From Limnohabitans sp. MMS-10A-178 (lineage in GTDB: Bacteria; Pseudomonadota; Gammaproteobacteria; Burkholderiales; Burkholderiaceae_C), in NCBI RefSeq assembly GCF_003063375.1, contig NZ_NERY01000001.1:992001-1056000 (forward strand): a stretch of 64,000 bases of DNA, in the 5' to 3' direction. The notes under the pieces were generated by a model. The model had not been told where the DNA came from. It ran no database searches and saw only the letters and a list, made by a program, of their open reading frames with translations. The position numbers and the translations under genes are program-made. Below, one piece after another: positions 17,968 through 26,549 of the stretch; the stretch's first letter is position 1; each line of letters starts with the position of its first letter.

Positions 17968-20826
17968 ATGAATGCACCTTTGTCGCCAAAATTAATGGCA
18001 CCCCCAAAAATTGAGTTCAAGCTCAACCACCAAACTGTGTTGGGCTTTGAAGGTGAGTCCATCCTCAATGCGGCCAAGCGCAATGGCGTTGACATTCCCC
18101 ACCTTTGCTACAAAGAAGGTATGCGCGCAGATGGCAACTGCCGTGCGTGTGTGGTGGAAATCAAAGGCGAGAGAACCCTAGCACCAAGTTGCTGTCGCAA
18201 TGTGTCACCCGGGCTGGAGGTTTCTAGCCAAAGTTTGCGTGCTCAGAAAAGTCAAGAGATGGTGCTTGAGTTGCTGTTGTCTGACATGCCAGACAATGGC
18301 TACAAATGGACAGAGCAGGGGCAGCATGGCGAACTGAGTGACTGGGCTCACAAATTGAATGTAGCCGTTCGCCCAGAACTAAAGAGTTTGAGTCGAGAGC
18401 AGCCTGCGTGTGATGTGTCGCACCCGGCCATGGCAGTCAACCTCGATGCGTGTATTCAGTGCAACCGATGTGTTCGGGCTTGCCGCGAAGAGCAAGTGAA
18501 CGATGTGATTGGTTACGCGCACCGTGGTGCAAACAGCCAAATTGTGTTTGACATTGAAGACAGCATGGGCAGCAGCAGTTGTGTGGCCTGCGGCGAATGC
18601 GTGCAGGCATGCCCAACTGGCGCGCTGATGCCCAAGACGCAAATTGGCTCGCAAGTGGTAGACCAAAAAGTCGATTCTGTGTGTCCATTTTGTGGTGTGG
18701 GTTGTCTGCTCACCTACAACGTGAAAGACAACAAAATAGTGAGCGTAGAAGGGCGCGATGGTCCAGCCAACCACAATCGTTTGTGTGTCAAAGGCCGCTT
18801 TGGCTTTGACTACATTCAACACCCTCAACGCCTAACGGTGCCGCTGATTCGCAAAGCAGGCATGGCCAAAGATCCGGCCTTGATTGGCGCATTGAATCGC
18901 AATGCAGCAGATTGGTCTTCTGTGTTCAGAGAAGCCACTTGGGAAGAGGCATTGGCCCTAGGCGCAGGCAAGCTAAAGCAGCTGCGTGACACCCATGGCC
19001 CTAAATCTTTGGCCGGCTTTGGCTCAGCCAAGGGCAGTAACGAAGAAGCCTACCTGTTTCAAAAGTTGGTTCGCACCGGATTTGGTTCCAATAACGTCGA
19101 CCATTGCACTCGCTTGTGCCATGCCTCCAGTGTGTCTGCGCTGTTAGAGGGTGTGGGCTCGGCGGCCGTGAGCAATCAGGTGAATGACGTCGAACACGCT
19201 GGGCTGATTTTTATCATCGGCTCCAACCCCACGGCCAACCACCCCGTGGCGGCTACTTGGATGAAAAATGCGGCCAAACGCGGTGCCAAAATTGTGTTGG
19301 CCGATCCGCGCATCACAGACATTGGCAAGCATGCTTGGCGCACGCTGCAATTCAAGCCCGATACCGATGTGGCCATGCTCAATGCACTGATTTACACCGT
19401 GATAGAAGAGGGCTTGGCCAATCAAGAATTTATACAAACCCGCGCCAACAACTACGAAGCGCTGAAGCAAAACATTCAAGGCTACAGCCCCGAAGTCATG
19501 GCCCCCATTTGCGGCATTCCTGCCGAAACTCTCAGGGAAGTCGCCCGCGAATTTGCCACCAGCAAATCGGCCATGGTTCTTTGGGGCATGGGCATCAGCC
19601 AGCACGTGCATGGCACCGACAATGCGCGTTGCCTCATTGCCTTGGTCACTGTGACTGGGCAAATTGGCAAGCCTGGTTCTGGCTTGCATCCACTGCGCGG
19701 TCAAAACAATGTGCAGGGTGCCAGCGATGCGGGTCTCATTCCCATGATGTACCCCAACTATCAACCCGTTAGCAACCCTGATGCGCATGATTGGTTTGAA
19801 AAGTTTTGGAACACACCCCTCGACAAGCAGCCCGGCTACACCGTGGTTGAAATCATGCACAAGGCTTTGGCCGAGGATACCGATCCGCACAAAGTTCGCG
19901 GCATGTACATCATGGGTGAGAACCCCGCCATGAGCGATCCCGATTTGAACCATGCGCGCCATGCACTGGCTTCACTGGAGCACTTGGTGGTGCAAGATAT
20001 TTTCATGACAGAAACGGCGTGGTTGGCCGATGTGGTTTTGCCTGCAACAGCATGGCCAGAAAAAACAGGCACGGTGACCAACACCGACCGCATGGTGCAA
20101 ATGGGACGGCAGGCCGTTCAAGCACCCGGACAGGCCAAAGCCGACTTGTGGATCATTCAGCAAATAGCCAAAGGCATGGGTTTGAATTGGCAGTATGCAG
20201 GCGAGCACCACGGGGTGCCTGCGGTTTACGAAGAAATGCGCCAAGCCATGCACGAAGTGATTAGCGGTATCTCATGGGAGCGTTTGGTGCGCGAGTCTAG
20301 TGTCACTTACCCCTGCCTCACAGATGAGGATCCTGGTGAGCCAACGGTGTTCAAGGAACAATTTGCCACCGCTGATGGCCGCGTCAATTTGGTTCCTGCA
20401 GACATCATTCCAGCCAATGAACGGCCGGATGCTCAGTTCCCATTTGTACTCATCACAGGTCGGCAGCTTGAGCATTGGCATACGGGCAGCATGACGCGCC
20501 GAGCCACCGTGCTAGATGCCATCGAGCCAGAAGCCACAGCATCGATGTGCGGTGCCGATTTATTGGCCTTGGGTATTAGCGCGGGGGATGTTGTTACCCT
20601 CAGATCGCGTCGAGGTGAAGTGTGTTTGGTGGTGAGACGAGATGATGGCACACCTCAGGGTGCAGTGTTCCTGCCTTTTGCGTATTACGAAGCTGCAGCC
20701 AACTTATTGACCAATGCCGCACTCGATCCATTTGGAAAAATACCGGAATTCAAATATTGCGCTATTTCGGTCGAGGCGGGCGGTCAATTGGCCGCTTCGC
20801 TTGGATTTTTTCAAGCCTTGAAATAA
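17968..20826 (+). CDS. fdsA: NAD-dependent formate dehydrogenase catalytic subunit (FdsA)
   Basis: 952 residues, molybdenum bis-MGD enzyme oxidising formate to CO2. Layout: N-terminal 2Fe-2S domain (C47, C58, C61, C75), two 4Fe-4S ferredoxin motifs (CIQCNRCVRAC and CVACGECVQAC), a further 4Fe-4S site CPFCGVGC ending in CVKGRFG, then the molybdopterin domains. The Mo ligand is cysteine, in DHCTRLCHASS, not selenocysteine. The start directly follows the preceding stop. The last 16 bases overlap a convergent gene, so the maturation genes fdsC and fdsD found downstream in Cupriavidus are absent from this locus. Confidence 0.95.
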   Translation: MNAPLSPKLMAPPKIEFKLNHQTVLGFEGESILNAAKRNGVDIPHLCYKEGMRADGNCRACVVEIKGERTLAPSCCRNVSPGLEVSSQSLRAQKSQEMVLELLLSDMPDNGYKWTEQGQHGELSDWAHKLNVAVRPELKSLSREQPACDVSHPAMAVNLDACIQCNRCVRACREEQVNDVIGYAHRGANSQIVFDIEDSMGSSSCVACGECVQACPTGALMPKTQIGSQVVDQKVDSVCPFCGVGCLLTYNVKDNKIVSVEGRDGPANHNRLCVKGRFGFDYIQHPQRLTVPLIRKAGMAKDPALIGALNRNAADWSSVFREATWEEALALGAGKLKQLRDTHGPKSLAGFGSAKGSNEEAYLFQKLVRTGFGSNNVDHCTRLCHASSVSALLEGVGSAAVSNQVNDVEHAGLIFIIGSNPTANHPVAATWMKNAAKRGAKIVLADPRITDIGKHAWRTLQFKPDTDVAMLNALIYTVIEEGLANQEFIQTRANNYEALKQNIQGYSPEVMAPICGIPAETLREVAREFATSKSAMVLWGMGISQHVHGTDNARCLIALVTVTGQIGKPGSGLHPLRGQNNVQGASDAGLIPMMYPNYQPVSNPDAHDWFEKFWNTPLDKQPGYTVVEIMHKALAEDTDPHKVRGMYIMGENPAMSDPDLNHARHALASLEHLVVQDIFMTETAWLADVVLPATAWPEKTGTVTNTDRMVQMGRQAVQAPGQAKADLWIIQQIAKGMGLNWQYAGEHHGVPAVYEEMRQAMHEVISGISWERLVRESSVTYPCLTDEDPGEPTVFKEQFATADGRVNLVPADIIPANERPDAQFPFVLITGRQLEHWHTGSMTRRATVLDAIEPEATASMCGADLLALGISAGDVVTLRSRRGEVCLVVRRDDGTPQGAVFLPFAYYEAAANLLTNAALDPFGKIPEFKYCAISVEAGGQLAASLGFFQALK

Positions 20827-21629
20827 ACCACTTGATGGCTGGTGGCCAGCAGCTGTTGCTGGTCGCTCCATATTTCGGCCGACTGGTCGTGGTAGCCCAA
20901 ACCAAATCGGGTTGCGCGTGCCAGCCCCAAAACGTGTTGGCTGCCTTGGCTGCTGAGCAAGGCGGTGTCTGCATGGAAATACGTGGTGAGTGAAATGGTA
21001 CCGGCAGGGTACCTGCCCATTTTTCGCACAAAAATTCGGGGCACAAATGAGTCACAGATGGCGGTGAGTGATAAAAAATCGAGTGGCCGGGGTGGGTCAT
21101 CTTGTATCCAAAACTCTGTAACTGCATCGGGTTCGTGTTCAGGCTGTTGACCATCAATCATGAGACCTTTGATAGGGCGCATGTCATAACGCCGAGTCCA
21201 TTCGGGGGCTTTGGATGTGTCCGCTCTGGCCAATGTCAAGGCTGGTTTTTTGTCGGGAAAACTCAATTCTGTTGATTGCCAAGTTTCACGGCGAACGGCA
21301 AACACTGCGCTGGCCGTGGTGGCTATTTGACCATCATGCTGAAACAGCGTGATAGACCAATGCTGTGTGGAGCGATTGGTTCGAGTAGGCTGGGCTGCAA
21401 TGGTGAATGGGCCATCTTCAATGGGGCCTGCAAAATTCACGGTGAGAGATACGGGATCGCCCAAACGCTGGGCATGCTTCAACACTGCATTCAACAGCAC
21501 AGCCGCAGTAATACCGCCAAAGGGCCCCACCATGTTGCCATAGGCTGGCTGTGTGTGGCCTTGCCAAAGATTCTCACTGACTGGCTCTAAGTGCACGGCC
21601 AAATCGAGTGGGTGTGAATTGTTTGTCAT
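20811..21629 (-). CDS. Acyl-CoA thioesterase-like protein (double hotdog)
   Basis: 272 residues, resembling the TesB-like thioesterase superfamily. The N-terminal hotdog has YGNMVGPFGGITAAVLLNAV and the stretch PVSLTVNFAGPI; the second has PLDFLSLTAICDSF and ISLTTYFHAD. This pattern fits hydrolysis of an acyl-CoA thioester in the cytoplasm, but the substrate is not evident. It ends inside the fdsA tail (16-base convergent overlap) and lies 31 bases after the stop-proximal gene set in the leftward group. No clear link to formate metabolism. Confidence 0.7.
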   Translation of the reverse strand: MTNNSHPLDLAVHLEPVSENLWQGHTQPAYGNMVGPFGGITAAVLLNAVLKHAQRLGDPVSLTVNFAGPIEDGPFTIAAQPTRTNRSTQHWSITLFQHDGQIATTASAVFAVRRETWQSTELSFPDKKPALTLARADTSKAPEWTRRYDMRPIKGLMIDGQQPEHEPDAVTEFWIQDDPPRPLDFLSLTAICDSFVPRIFVRKMGRYPAGTISLTTYFHADTALLSSQGSQHVLGLARATRFGLGYHDQSAEIWSDQQQLLATSHQVVYFKA

Positions 21630-21660
21630 TGTGTCAAGCTTGTAAAAAGGAATGGCCTTG

Positions 21661-22476
21661 TTAAATTTGACCGGAGCACCAAACGATGGCGGGGAAGGTG
21701 GCCACCCAAGCCCAGAAAAAACGGTTCAAACCAAAAAACCAAAAAACCAAAAAATGAAACACCGCGGCAATCGTGCAAAAAATCAAGGCCAAACGGGCAT
21801 CGAGCAAAGCAAGCGGCGCTGCGCACTCCCACACTATAAACGCCCAAGATCCTAGGGTGGCCAGCCAAGGCTTACGCAGCCAATGCCCTGAAGGGAGAGG
21901 GCCATGAATGGCTGCATTTAAAAAGATGGTCATGGCACTGCCGTTGCGCCATTCCCCTTGCAGCAATTTGACTGAGCCTGACAAGAAATAAGACGTCATG
22001 GACTGAATGGTGATGTACCAAAAGCCAGCGCGCCAGGCCATTTCAGTATCTGTGAAGCAACTTGCCACTTGGGCTATGAGGAGTCCGGTAATCACCACCA
22101 AGGTCATGAAATCGCTGCCACCATTGAAGGCGCCCCGCCATCGAATGAGCACAAGCAAATTGCTCACGAACAAAAAGCCAATGTTGAATAAATGGCCACC
22201 CTGCACAAGCAAGCTCATCAATGCCAGGAGCCTGGTAAGCAGCAATACTCTGAACATGCTTGGAGTGAACAGCTTGTCTAAGACTCCACGTATCCAAGCC
22301 GTGGGAATATCTTGCCGCTGAATCGACCAAACCCAGAGCCCCTTGCCCTGCATGGCAGATTGCATGCGCCAATACTCCAAGGTCTGAATGCCGGCAGACA
22401 AAGCAAATAGCCACTCGATGGCACGAATGGCCCAGGGTGTGCTTAGAACAAACGGGGTTGTCCAGTCGGGTGTCAC
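21661..22476 (-). CDS. HTTM-like multi-pass membrane protein
   Basis: 271 residues with about seven to eight hydrophobic segments. The pattern (GFWYITIQSMTSYFLSGSVKLLQGEWRNG near the middle, positions about 150-180) resembles HTTM proteins related to vitamin-K-dependent gamma-carboxylase, whose bacterial roles are mostly unknown. ATG 22476 overlaps the stop of the upstream gene as ATGA, so the two proteins are made together and may form one unit. I cannot assign a reaction. Confidence 0.5.
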   Translation of the reverse strand: MTPDWTTPFVLSTPWAIRAIEWLFALSAGIQTLEYWRMQSAMQGKGLWVWSIQRQDIPTAWIRGVLDKLFTPSMFRVLLLTRLLALMSLLVQGGHLFNIGFLFVSNLLVLIRWRGAFNGGSDFMTLVVITGLLIAQVASCFTDTEMAWRAGFWYITIQSMTSYFLSGSVKLLQGEWRNGSAMTIFLNAAIHGPLPSGHWLRKPWLATLGSWAFIVWECAAPLALLDARLALIFCTIAAVFHFLVFWFFGLNRFFWAWVATFPAIVWCSGQI

Positions 22477-22988
22477 GACAGTACCTCTATGGGCGAAGTC
22501 ATCATGACGTGGGTGTGAACAGTTTCTGTGGTGTTGTCTAGCAGCATGCGCAACTCAAATTGACTGTGCGAATGCGCCGGATATTTGTCTTTCAAAACGC
22601 CTTGCACAAAATGCGCCACCATTTGGTAGGTGACCAAACTGCGAGGATCGGAGCCATCTGGCGCATCGTTCAAATCGGCCCAGAAGTGGTCAATTAAATT
22701 TTGCTGCGCCAAACCCAAGTTGGTATTGGGGTTGTGAAAAAGATGCCAAAAACTTGGCGAGGTACGCGGGTAAAGATGCTCCCATTCGGCCCATGTGTGT
22801 TCTCCGCTTGCGCTGAGCTGGGAGGCGCGCGCATACAGATGAGGCACATACCCCACCGTGTGAAAGAACTTCCAGTTGGGGAAAAAAGAGCGGAGTAAGA
22901 AAAGCCAAGGGCCCCGAACAACGGGGGTTTTGTAGATCAAGGTGAGGGCGAGCACCAAGAAATAAGCGATGACCCAGTAAATTGACAT
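22473..22988 (-). CDS. Hypothetical protein with one N-terminal membrane segment
   Basis: 171 residues from ATG 22988 (an open frame extends upstream without a better start). One hydrophobic helix at about residues 3-20 is followed by a soluble part rich in aromatic residues (FFPNWKFFHTVGYVPHLYAR, HLYPRTSPSFWHLFHNP). The family is not recognised. Translational coupling (4-base overlap) with the HTTM-like gene suggests that it partners that membrane protein. Confidence 0.5.
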   Translation of the reverse strand: MSIYWVIAYFLVLALTLIYKTPVVRGPWLFLLRSFFPNWKFFHTVGYVPHLYARASQLSASGEHTWAEWEHLYPRTSPSFWHLFHNPNTNLGLAQQNLIDHFWADLNDAPDGSDPRSLVTYQMVAHFVQGVLKDKYPAHSHSQFELRMLLDNTTETVHTHVMMTSPIEVLS

Positions 22989-23077
22989 GACATTCGAGGG
23001 AACTTGGCCGCACCATTGCAACACCGAATGTGCCAATTCTATTCATGAATCGGCTTTAAATAGATCGCTTTTCTGGG

Positions 23078-23665
23078 TCAGTCTGCAGTCAATCGCTTTA
23101 ATTTAGACCGCAGCTTTTTGATGGTCTTGCGGATTTCATCTGCTTTTTCTTTGTTCTTCTTACTCTGTTTTTTTCTCGACGCTGGTTTTTGAGCTAGCAG
23201 TGTTTGACGGCATTTGGGGCTACCGCACCAGCATGGGTATTGAGCAATCAAGGCCTTTGTGATGGGTTCGTCAATGATGAGGCCATAGTCATAATTGAGT
23301 TCTGCACCTGCAGGAATATTTTTCTTGGCTTTGATAAAGACCCGACCATCGATCACCTCAGGCTTGCAATTGGGCGAGCAACAATGATTGATCCAACGTG
23401 CTGAATTGCCACCATGCAGTGCGTCAATCACGCGGTCTTCATCAATTTGAAAGTAAAAAGTGTGATTCGGATCTTTGGGGTCATGCGGATGCCGGTCTTC
23501 GGCTTCTTGGGCAGAGATAATTTCGCCAACGTACTCAATGACGGTATCTCCTTTTGCAATGTCTTGCAGTGCAAACACGCCTTTGCCATGAACGCCAGAT
23601 TTGCGAACTTGAATTCTTCTTGTGGAAGACTTCGGTGAATCAGTCGATGAGCTTGATTTTTTCAT
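23078..23665 (-). CDS. SET-domain protein lysine methyltransferase-like
   Basis: 195 residues. A SET domain spans about residues 15-140: SGVHGKGVFA, the SAM/lysine motif RWINHCCSPNC, ELNYDYGL, and a post-SET zinc-type cluster CWCGSPKCRQ. The C-terminal about 40 residues are strongly basic (KKQSKKNKEKADEIRK then KLRSKLKR), a tail of the kind that could bind DNA or be self-methylated. SET proteins methylate lysines using SAM; a bacterial target cannot be told from sequence. Single gene. ATG 23665 lacks a strong ribosome-binding site. Confidence 0.8.
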   Translation of the reverse strand: MKKSSSSTDSPKSSTRRIQVRKSGVHGKGVFALQDIAKGDTVIEYVGEIISAQEAEDRHPHDPKDPNHTFYFQIDEDRVIDALHGGNSARWINHCCSPNCKPEVIDGRVFIKAKKNIPAGAELNYDYGLIIDEPITKALIAQYPCWCGSPKCRQTLLAQKPASRKKQSKKNKEKADEIRKTIKKLRSKLKRLTAD

Positions 23666-23735
23666 GGAATGATGTTGCCAGAAATTCTGTGAAACACGTC
23701 CGATGGCAATTGCTCGCGAAGAAATTCACAGTCGA

Positions 23736-23753
23736 TTGTCACAAATATTTCAC
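23736..23753 (+). promoter_or_regulatory. Pho box upstream of olsB
   Basis: TTGTCAC-AAAT-ATTTCAC: two 7-base half-sites on an 11-base step with the consensus-like AAAT spacer. It lies 69 bases before the first olsB ATG and points rightward. PhoB is encoded in this window at 59187-59882. PhoB control of olsB-plcP-agt is inferred from the motif and from known phosphate-limited lipid remodelling. Confidence 0.75.
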
Positions 23754-23821
23754 AACAATGAAATTTATTTGAAACGCCACGGCGACATCATCAACTTCCA
23801 AGTTAATACAACTTGGAGCAC

Positions 23822-24664
23822 ATGATGAAAGAATTGCCAAACCCCACTTTTCCCATTTCACAGATTGCTTTGCCACGGGGGTCACTTCATCAAAGCCCTC
23901 AAGATCAAGGTGTTGCCAGCTGCGCAAAAGTTTCGAAATCTCCCATCGAAGTTAGCTGGGCTCAGCATCAAGATGAAGTAAGGGAAGCCCAACGACTTCG
24001 TTATGAAGTCTTTGCAAACGAAATGGGTGCCCGCTTGCCAGATACATTGGCGGGTCACGACATCGACTTGTTTGACGATTATTGTGAGCACCTCCTGGTT
24101 CGCGACGGCGACACTCGCACAGTGATCGGAACTTACCGAGTTTTGACACCTGCGCAAGCCAAACGCGCAGGCGGTACCTACACAGATACTGAATTTGATC
24201 TCACTCGCTTGCGTTTTATGAGAGAACGCATGGTTGAATTAGGCAGAAGCTGTGTGCATGCCGACCACCGACACGGTGGCGTGATTTTGGCGCTGTGGGG
24301 CGCTCTGTTTGAGTTCATGTCACGCAATCAATTGGACACCATGATTGGTTGTGCAAGCATTCCCATGTTGCACAACGGCATTGTGAGTGGAGATGCCGCG
24401 GCCAGCATTTGGAGACAATTGTCGAAAACCAACTTGGCATCGATTGAATTTCACGCTCGCCCCCGCTTACCCTTGCCCATTGAAGAATTAGATTCAGACA
24501 TACCGGTAGAGCCGCCAGCGCTCATTAAGGGCTACTTGCGGCTCGGTGCCAAAATTCTTGGCGCACCAGCATGGGATCCAGATTTCAATACAGCGGATTT
24601 GCCCATGTTGATGCAAGTCAAAGATTTGCCCCTACGTTATCGCAAGCATTTTGTGGGGGCATGA
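23822..24664 (+). CDS. olsB: Ornithine lipid acyltransferase OlsB (hemolysin-like GNAT)
   Basis: 280 residues. OlsB attaches a 3-hydroxy fatty acid from acyl-ACP to ornithine, giving lyso-ornithine lipid. The fold is GNAT-like: RYEVFANEMGARLP, a substrate loop DDYCEHLLVRD, MVELGRSCVHADHR and GCASIPM are typical of the OlsB/hemolysin group. ATG 23822 or 23825; GGAG lies 3 and 6 bases upstream, favouring the second. The stop overlaps the next ATG (ATGA). The second acyltransferase, OlsA, is not in the operon and must come from elsewhere, for example a PlsC homologue. Confidence 0.85.
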   Translation: MMKELPNPTFPISQIALPRGSLHQSPQDQGVASCAKVSKSPIEVSWAQHQDEVREAQRLRYEVFANEMGARLPDTLAGHDIDLFDDYCEHLLVRDGDTRTVIGTYRVLTPAQAKRAGGTYTDTEFDLTRLRFMRERMVELGRSCVHADHRHGGVILALWGALFEFMSRNQLDTMIGCASIPMLHNGIVSGDAAASIWRQLSKTNLASIEFHARPRLPLPIEELDSDIPVEPPALIKGYLRLGAKILGAPAWDPDFNTADLPMLMQVKDLPLRYRKHFVGA

Positions 24665-25491
24665 TGATGTTCAAAGATGCTCAGGAATTTATGCCTGGCG
24701 AGAGCCAAACAGTGCGACACTACCGCGCCATCTTTATTTCTGATTTGCATCTTGGAACGCCTGGCTGCCAAGCAGAAGCCTTGTTAGAGTTTTTAAGAAC
24801 ACACTCTTGCGATACCTTGTATTTGGTTGGGGACATTATTGATGGTTGGCAGCTAAGGCGAAAATGGTTCTGGCCCCAAGCGCACAACGATGTGGTTCAG
24901 AAAATTCTTAGAAAAGCTCGCAAAGGTTGCCGTGTTGTTTATGTGCCTGGAAATCACGATGAATTTGCGCGTGAATTTTTAGACCATTCATTTGGTGGTG
25001 TTGAAGTGGTCGAGCATGCGGTGCATTTGACGGCAGATGGCAAAAAACTGTGGGTCATCCACGGCGACTATTTTGACGGTGTGATTCAATTTGCCAAATG
25101 GCTTGCCTATGTGGGCGACACCTTGTATGAGTGGGCACTCAAGGCCAACCGTCACTTAAATTACATGCGCGGCCGACTAGGCTTACCCTATTGGTCACTG
25201 TCAGCCTACTTGAAGCTCAAGGTCAAAAAAGCCGTTAACTTCATCTCTGATTTTGAAGTGGCCGTTGCACGAGAGGCAAAAAAATTGGGTTACGACGGAG
25301 TGGTTTGCGGGCACATTCACCACGCCGAAATTCGGAATATCGATGGTGTTCTCTATTGCAACGATGGCGACTGGGTGGAAAGCTTGAGCACCTTGGTAGA
25401 GCACCACGATGGTCGTTTGGAAATATTGACATTTGATCCTTACTCAGAAACGAAAATTGCCATTAAAACGACTGCACTGGTGAATGCATGA
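24661..25491 (+). CDS. plcP: PlcP-type phospholipase C / LpxH-like metallophosphoesterase
   Basis: 276 residues, calcineurin-like two-metal phosphoesterase. Metal motifs in order: SDLHLG, GDIIDGW, GNHDEF, HGDYFD, GHIHHAE. The family resembles LpxH (UDP-2,3-diacylglucosamine hydrolase). The operon position between olsB and a glycolipid-type glycosyltransferase, behind a Pho box, fits PlcP of Sinorhizobium and marine bacteria, which releases diacylglycerol from phospholipids under phosphate limitation. I therefore prefer PlcP over LpxH; sequence motifs alone do not decide. It overlaps olsB and the next gene by 4 bases each. Confidence 0.75.
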   Translation: MMMFKDAQEFMPGESQTVRHYRAIFISDLHLGTPGCQAEALLEFLRTHSCDTLYLVGDIIDGWQLRRKWFWPQAHNDVVQKILRKARKGCRVVYVPGNHDEFAREFLDHSFGGVEVVEHAVHLTADGKKLWVIHGDYFDGVIQFAKWLAYVGDTLYEWALKANRHLNYMRGRLGLPYWSLSAYLKLKVKKAVNFISDFEVAVAREAKKLGYDGVVCGHIHHAEIRNIDGVLYCNDGDWVESLSTLVEHHDGRLEILTFDPYSETKIAIKTTALVNA

Positions 25492-26528
25492 AACTTGTCC
25501 TGGTGACAGATGCCTGGCAACCGCAAGTCAATGGCGTGGTCACCACACTGGTGGAATTGGTAAAAGAACTCAGCTTGGCTGGACATTCCGTAGAGGTGAT
25601 TCACCCTGGCATGTTTCAAACCAAACCATGCCCAGGCTATGCAGGCATTGATTTGGCCGTTAAACCCAAGAACCAACTTCAAAAAATATTGAAGTCAATA
25701 GAGTTTGATGCCATTCATTTGGCAACCGAAGGACCCCTAGGGTGGGCAGCCAGAAGTATTTGCCACAAAAACAAGTGGTGCTATACAACGGCCTACCACA
25801 CGCGCTTCCCAGAAATTTTGAAAGCTGCTTTGAAATTGCCTTTGTGGGTAGGTTATGCCATTTTCAAGCATTTCCACCGTCACTCGGCGGGTGTGATGGT
25901 GCCAACCATTGGCGTTCTCAATTTGTTATCCAAGCAGGGGTTTAAGAATTTAAAGCCATGGACACATGGCGTAGATGTCAACTTATTTGACTATTCGCAT
26001 GAGCCTGCAGATTACCTGCCATTGGCGCACTTAAAGCGCCCTTTGGCTATTTTTGTAGGTCGTGTTTCCTATGAGAAGAACATTGAAACATTTTTGAAGA
26101 TGCCCTTTGAAGGGACAAAAGTTGTTTGTGGCGTGGGCCCATTAGAGGCAGATTTAAAAAAGAGATACGCAGGCATCACATGGTTAGGTTTGTTGCCACG
26201 GCCAGAACTTGCGCAGGTTTATAGCACAGCGGATGTCTTTGTCTTTCCAAGCCGTCATGAAACTTTCGGTTTGGTCATGCTCGAAGCTATGGCATGCGGC
26301 ACACCTGTTGCAGCTTTCCCTGTAGATGGGCCACAAGAGGTTCTTTTAAATCACCAGACAGGGGTGATCAAAGGGGGCGTACTGTGCGATGATTTGGCCA
26401 TAGCAACCCAATCGGCTTTGAAAATTCCCAGAAACTTGGCAAGAGAACGCGCAATGGAGTTTAGTTGGGAAAAATCCAGTACCTCATTCATTGAGAATTT
26501 GGTGGCAGCAAAAACAAATGCTTGGTAA
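25488..26528 (+). CDS. GT4 glycosyltransferase, Agt/MgtA-like glycolipid synthase
   Basis: 346 residues, GT-B fold family 4. N-terminal domain: VTDAWQPQVNGVVTTL and LATEGPLGWAARS. C-terminal donor domain: FVGRVSYEKNIETFL, then FVFPSRHETFGLVMLEAMACGTP carrying the EX7E-type motif. Such enzymes after plcP transfer a sugar (galactose, glucose or glucuronate) from UDP-sugar to the diacylglycerol that PlcP releases. Related to the other GT4 at 42750. Last gene of the operon; the sugar is not determinable, but UDP-glucuronate can be made by Ugd of this window. Confidence 0.8.
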   Translation: MKLVLVTDAWQPQVNGVVTTLVELVKELSLAGHSVEVIHPGMFQTKPCPGYAGIDLAVKPKNQLQKILKSIEFDAIHLATEGPLGWAARSICHKNKWCYTTAYHTRFPEILKAALKLPLWVGYAIFKHFHRHSAGVMVPTIGVLNLLSKQGFKNLKPWTHGVDVNLFDYSHEPADYLPLAHLKRPLAIFVGRVSYEKNIETFLKMPFEGTKVVCGVGPLEADLKKRYAGITWLGLLPRPELAQVYSTADVFVFPSRHETFGLVMLEAMACGTPVAAFPVDGPQEVLLNHQTGVIKGGVLCDDLAIATQSALKIPRNLARERAMEFSWEKSSTSFIENLVAAKTNAW

Positions 26529-26549
26529 TTGCGGCCTATCAGATTCAGT

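Noticed and set aside
24661..25491. Calling the metallophosphoesterase LpxH
   Set aside because: Motifs are shared, but the operon with olsB and a GT4 and the Pho box favour PlcP; LpxH kept as the alternative.
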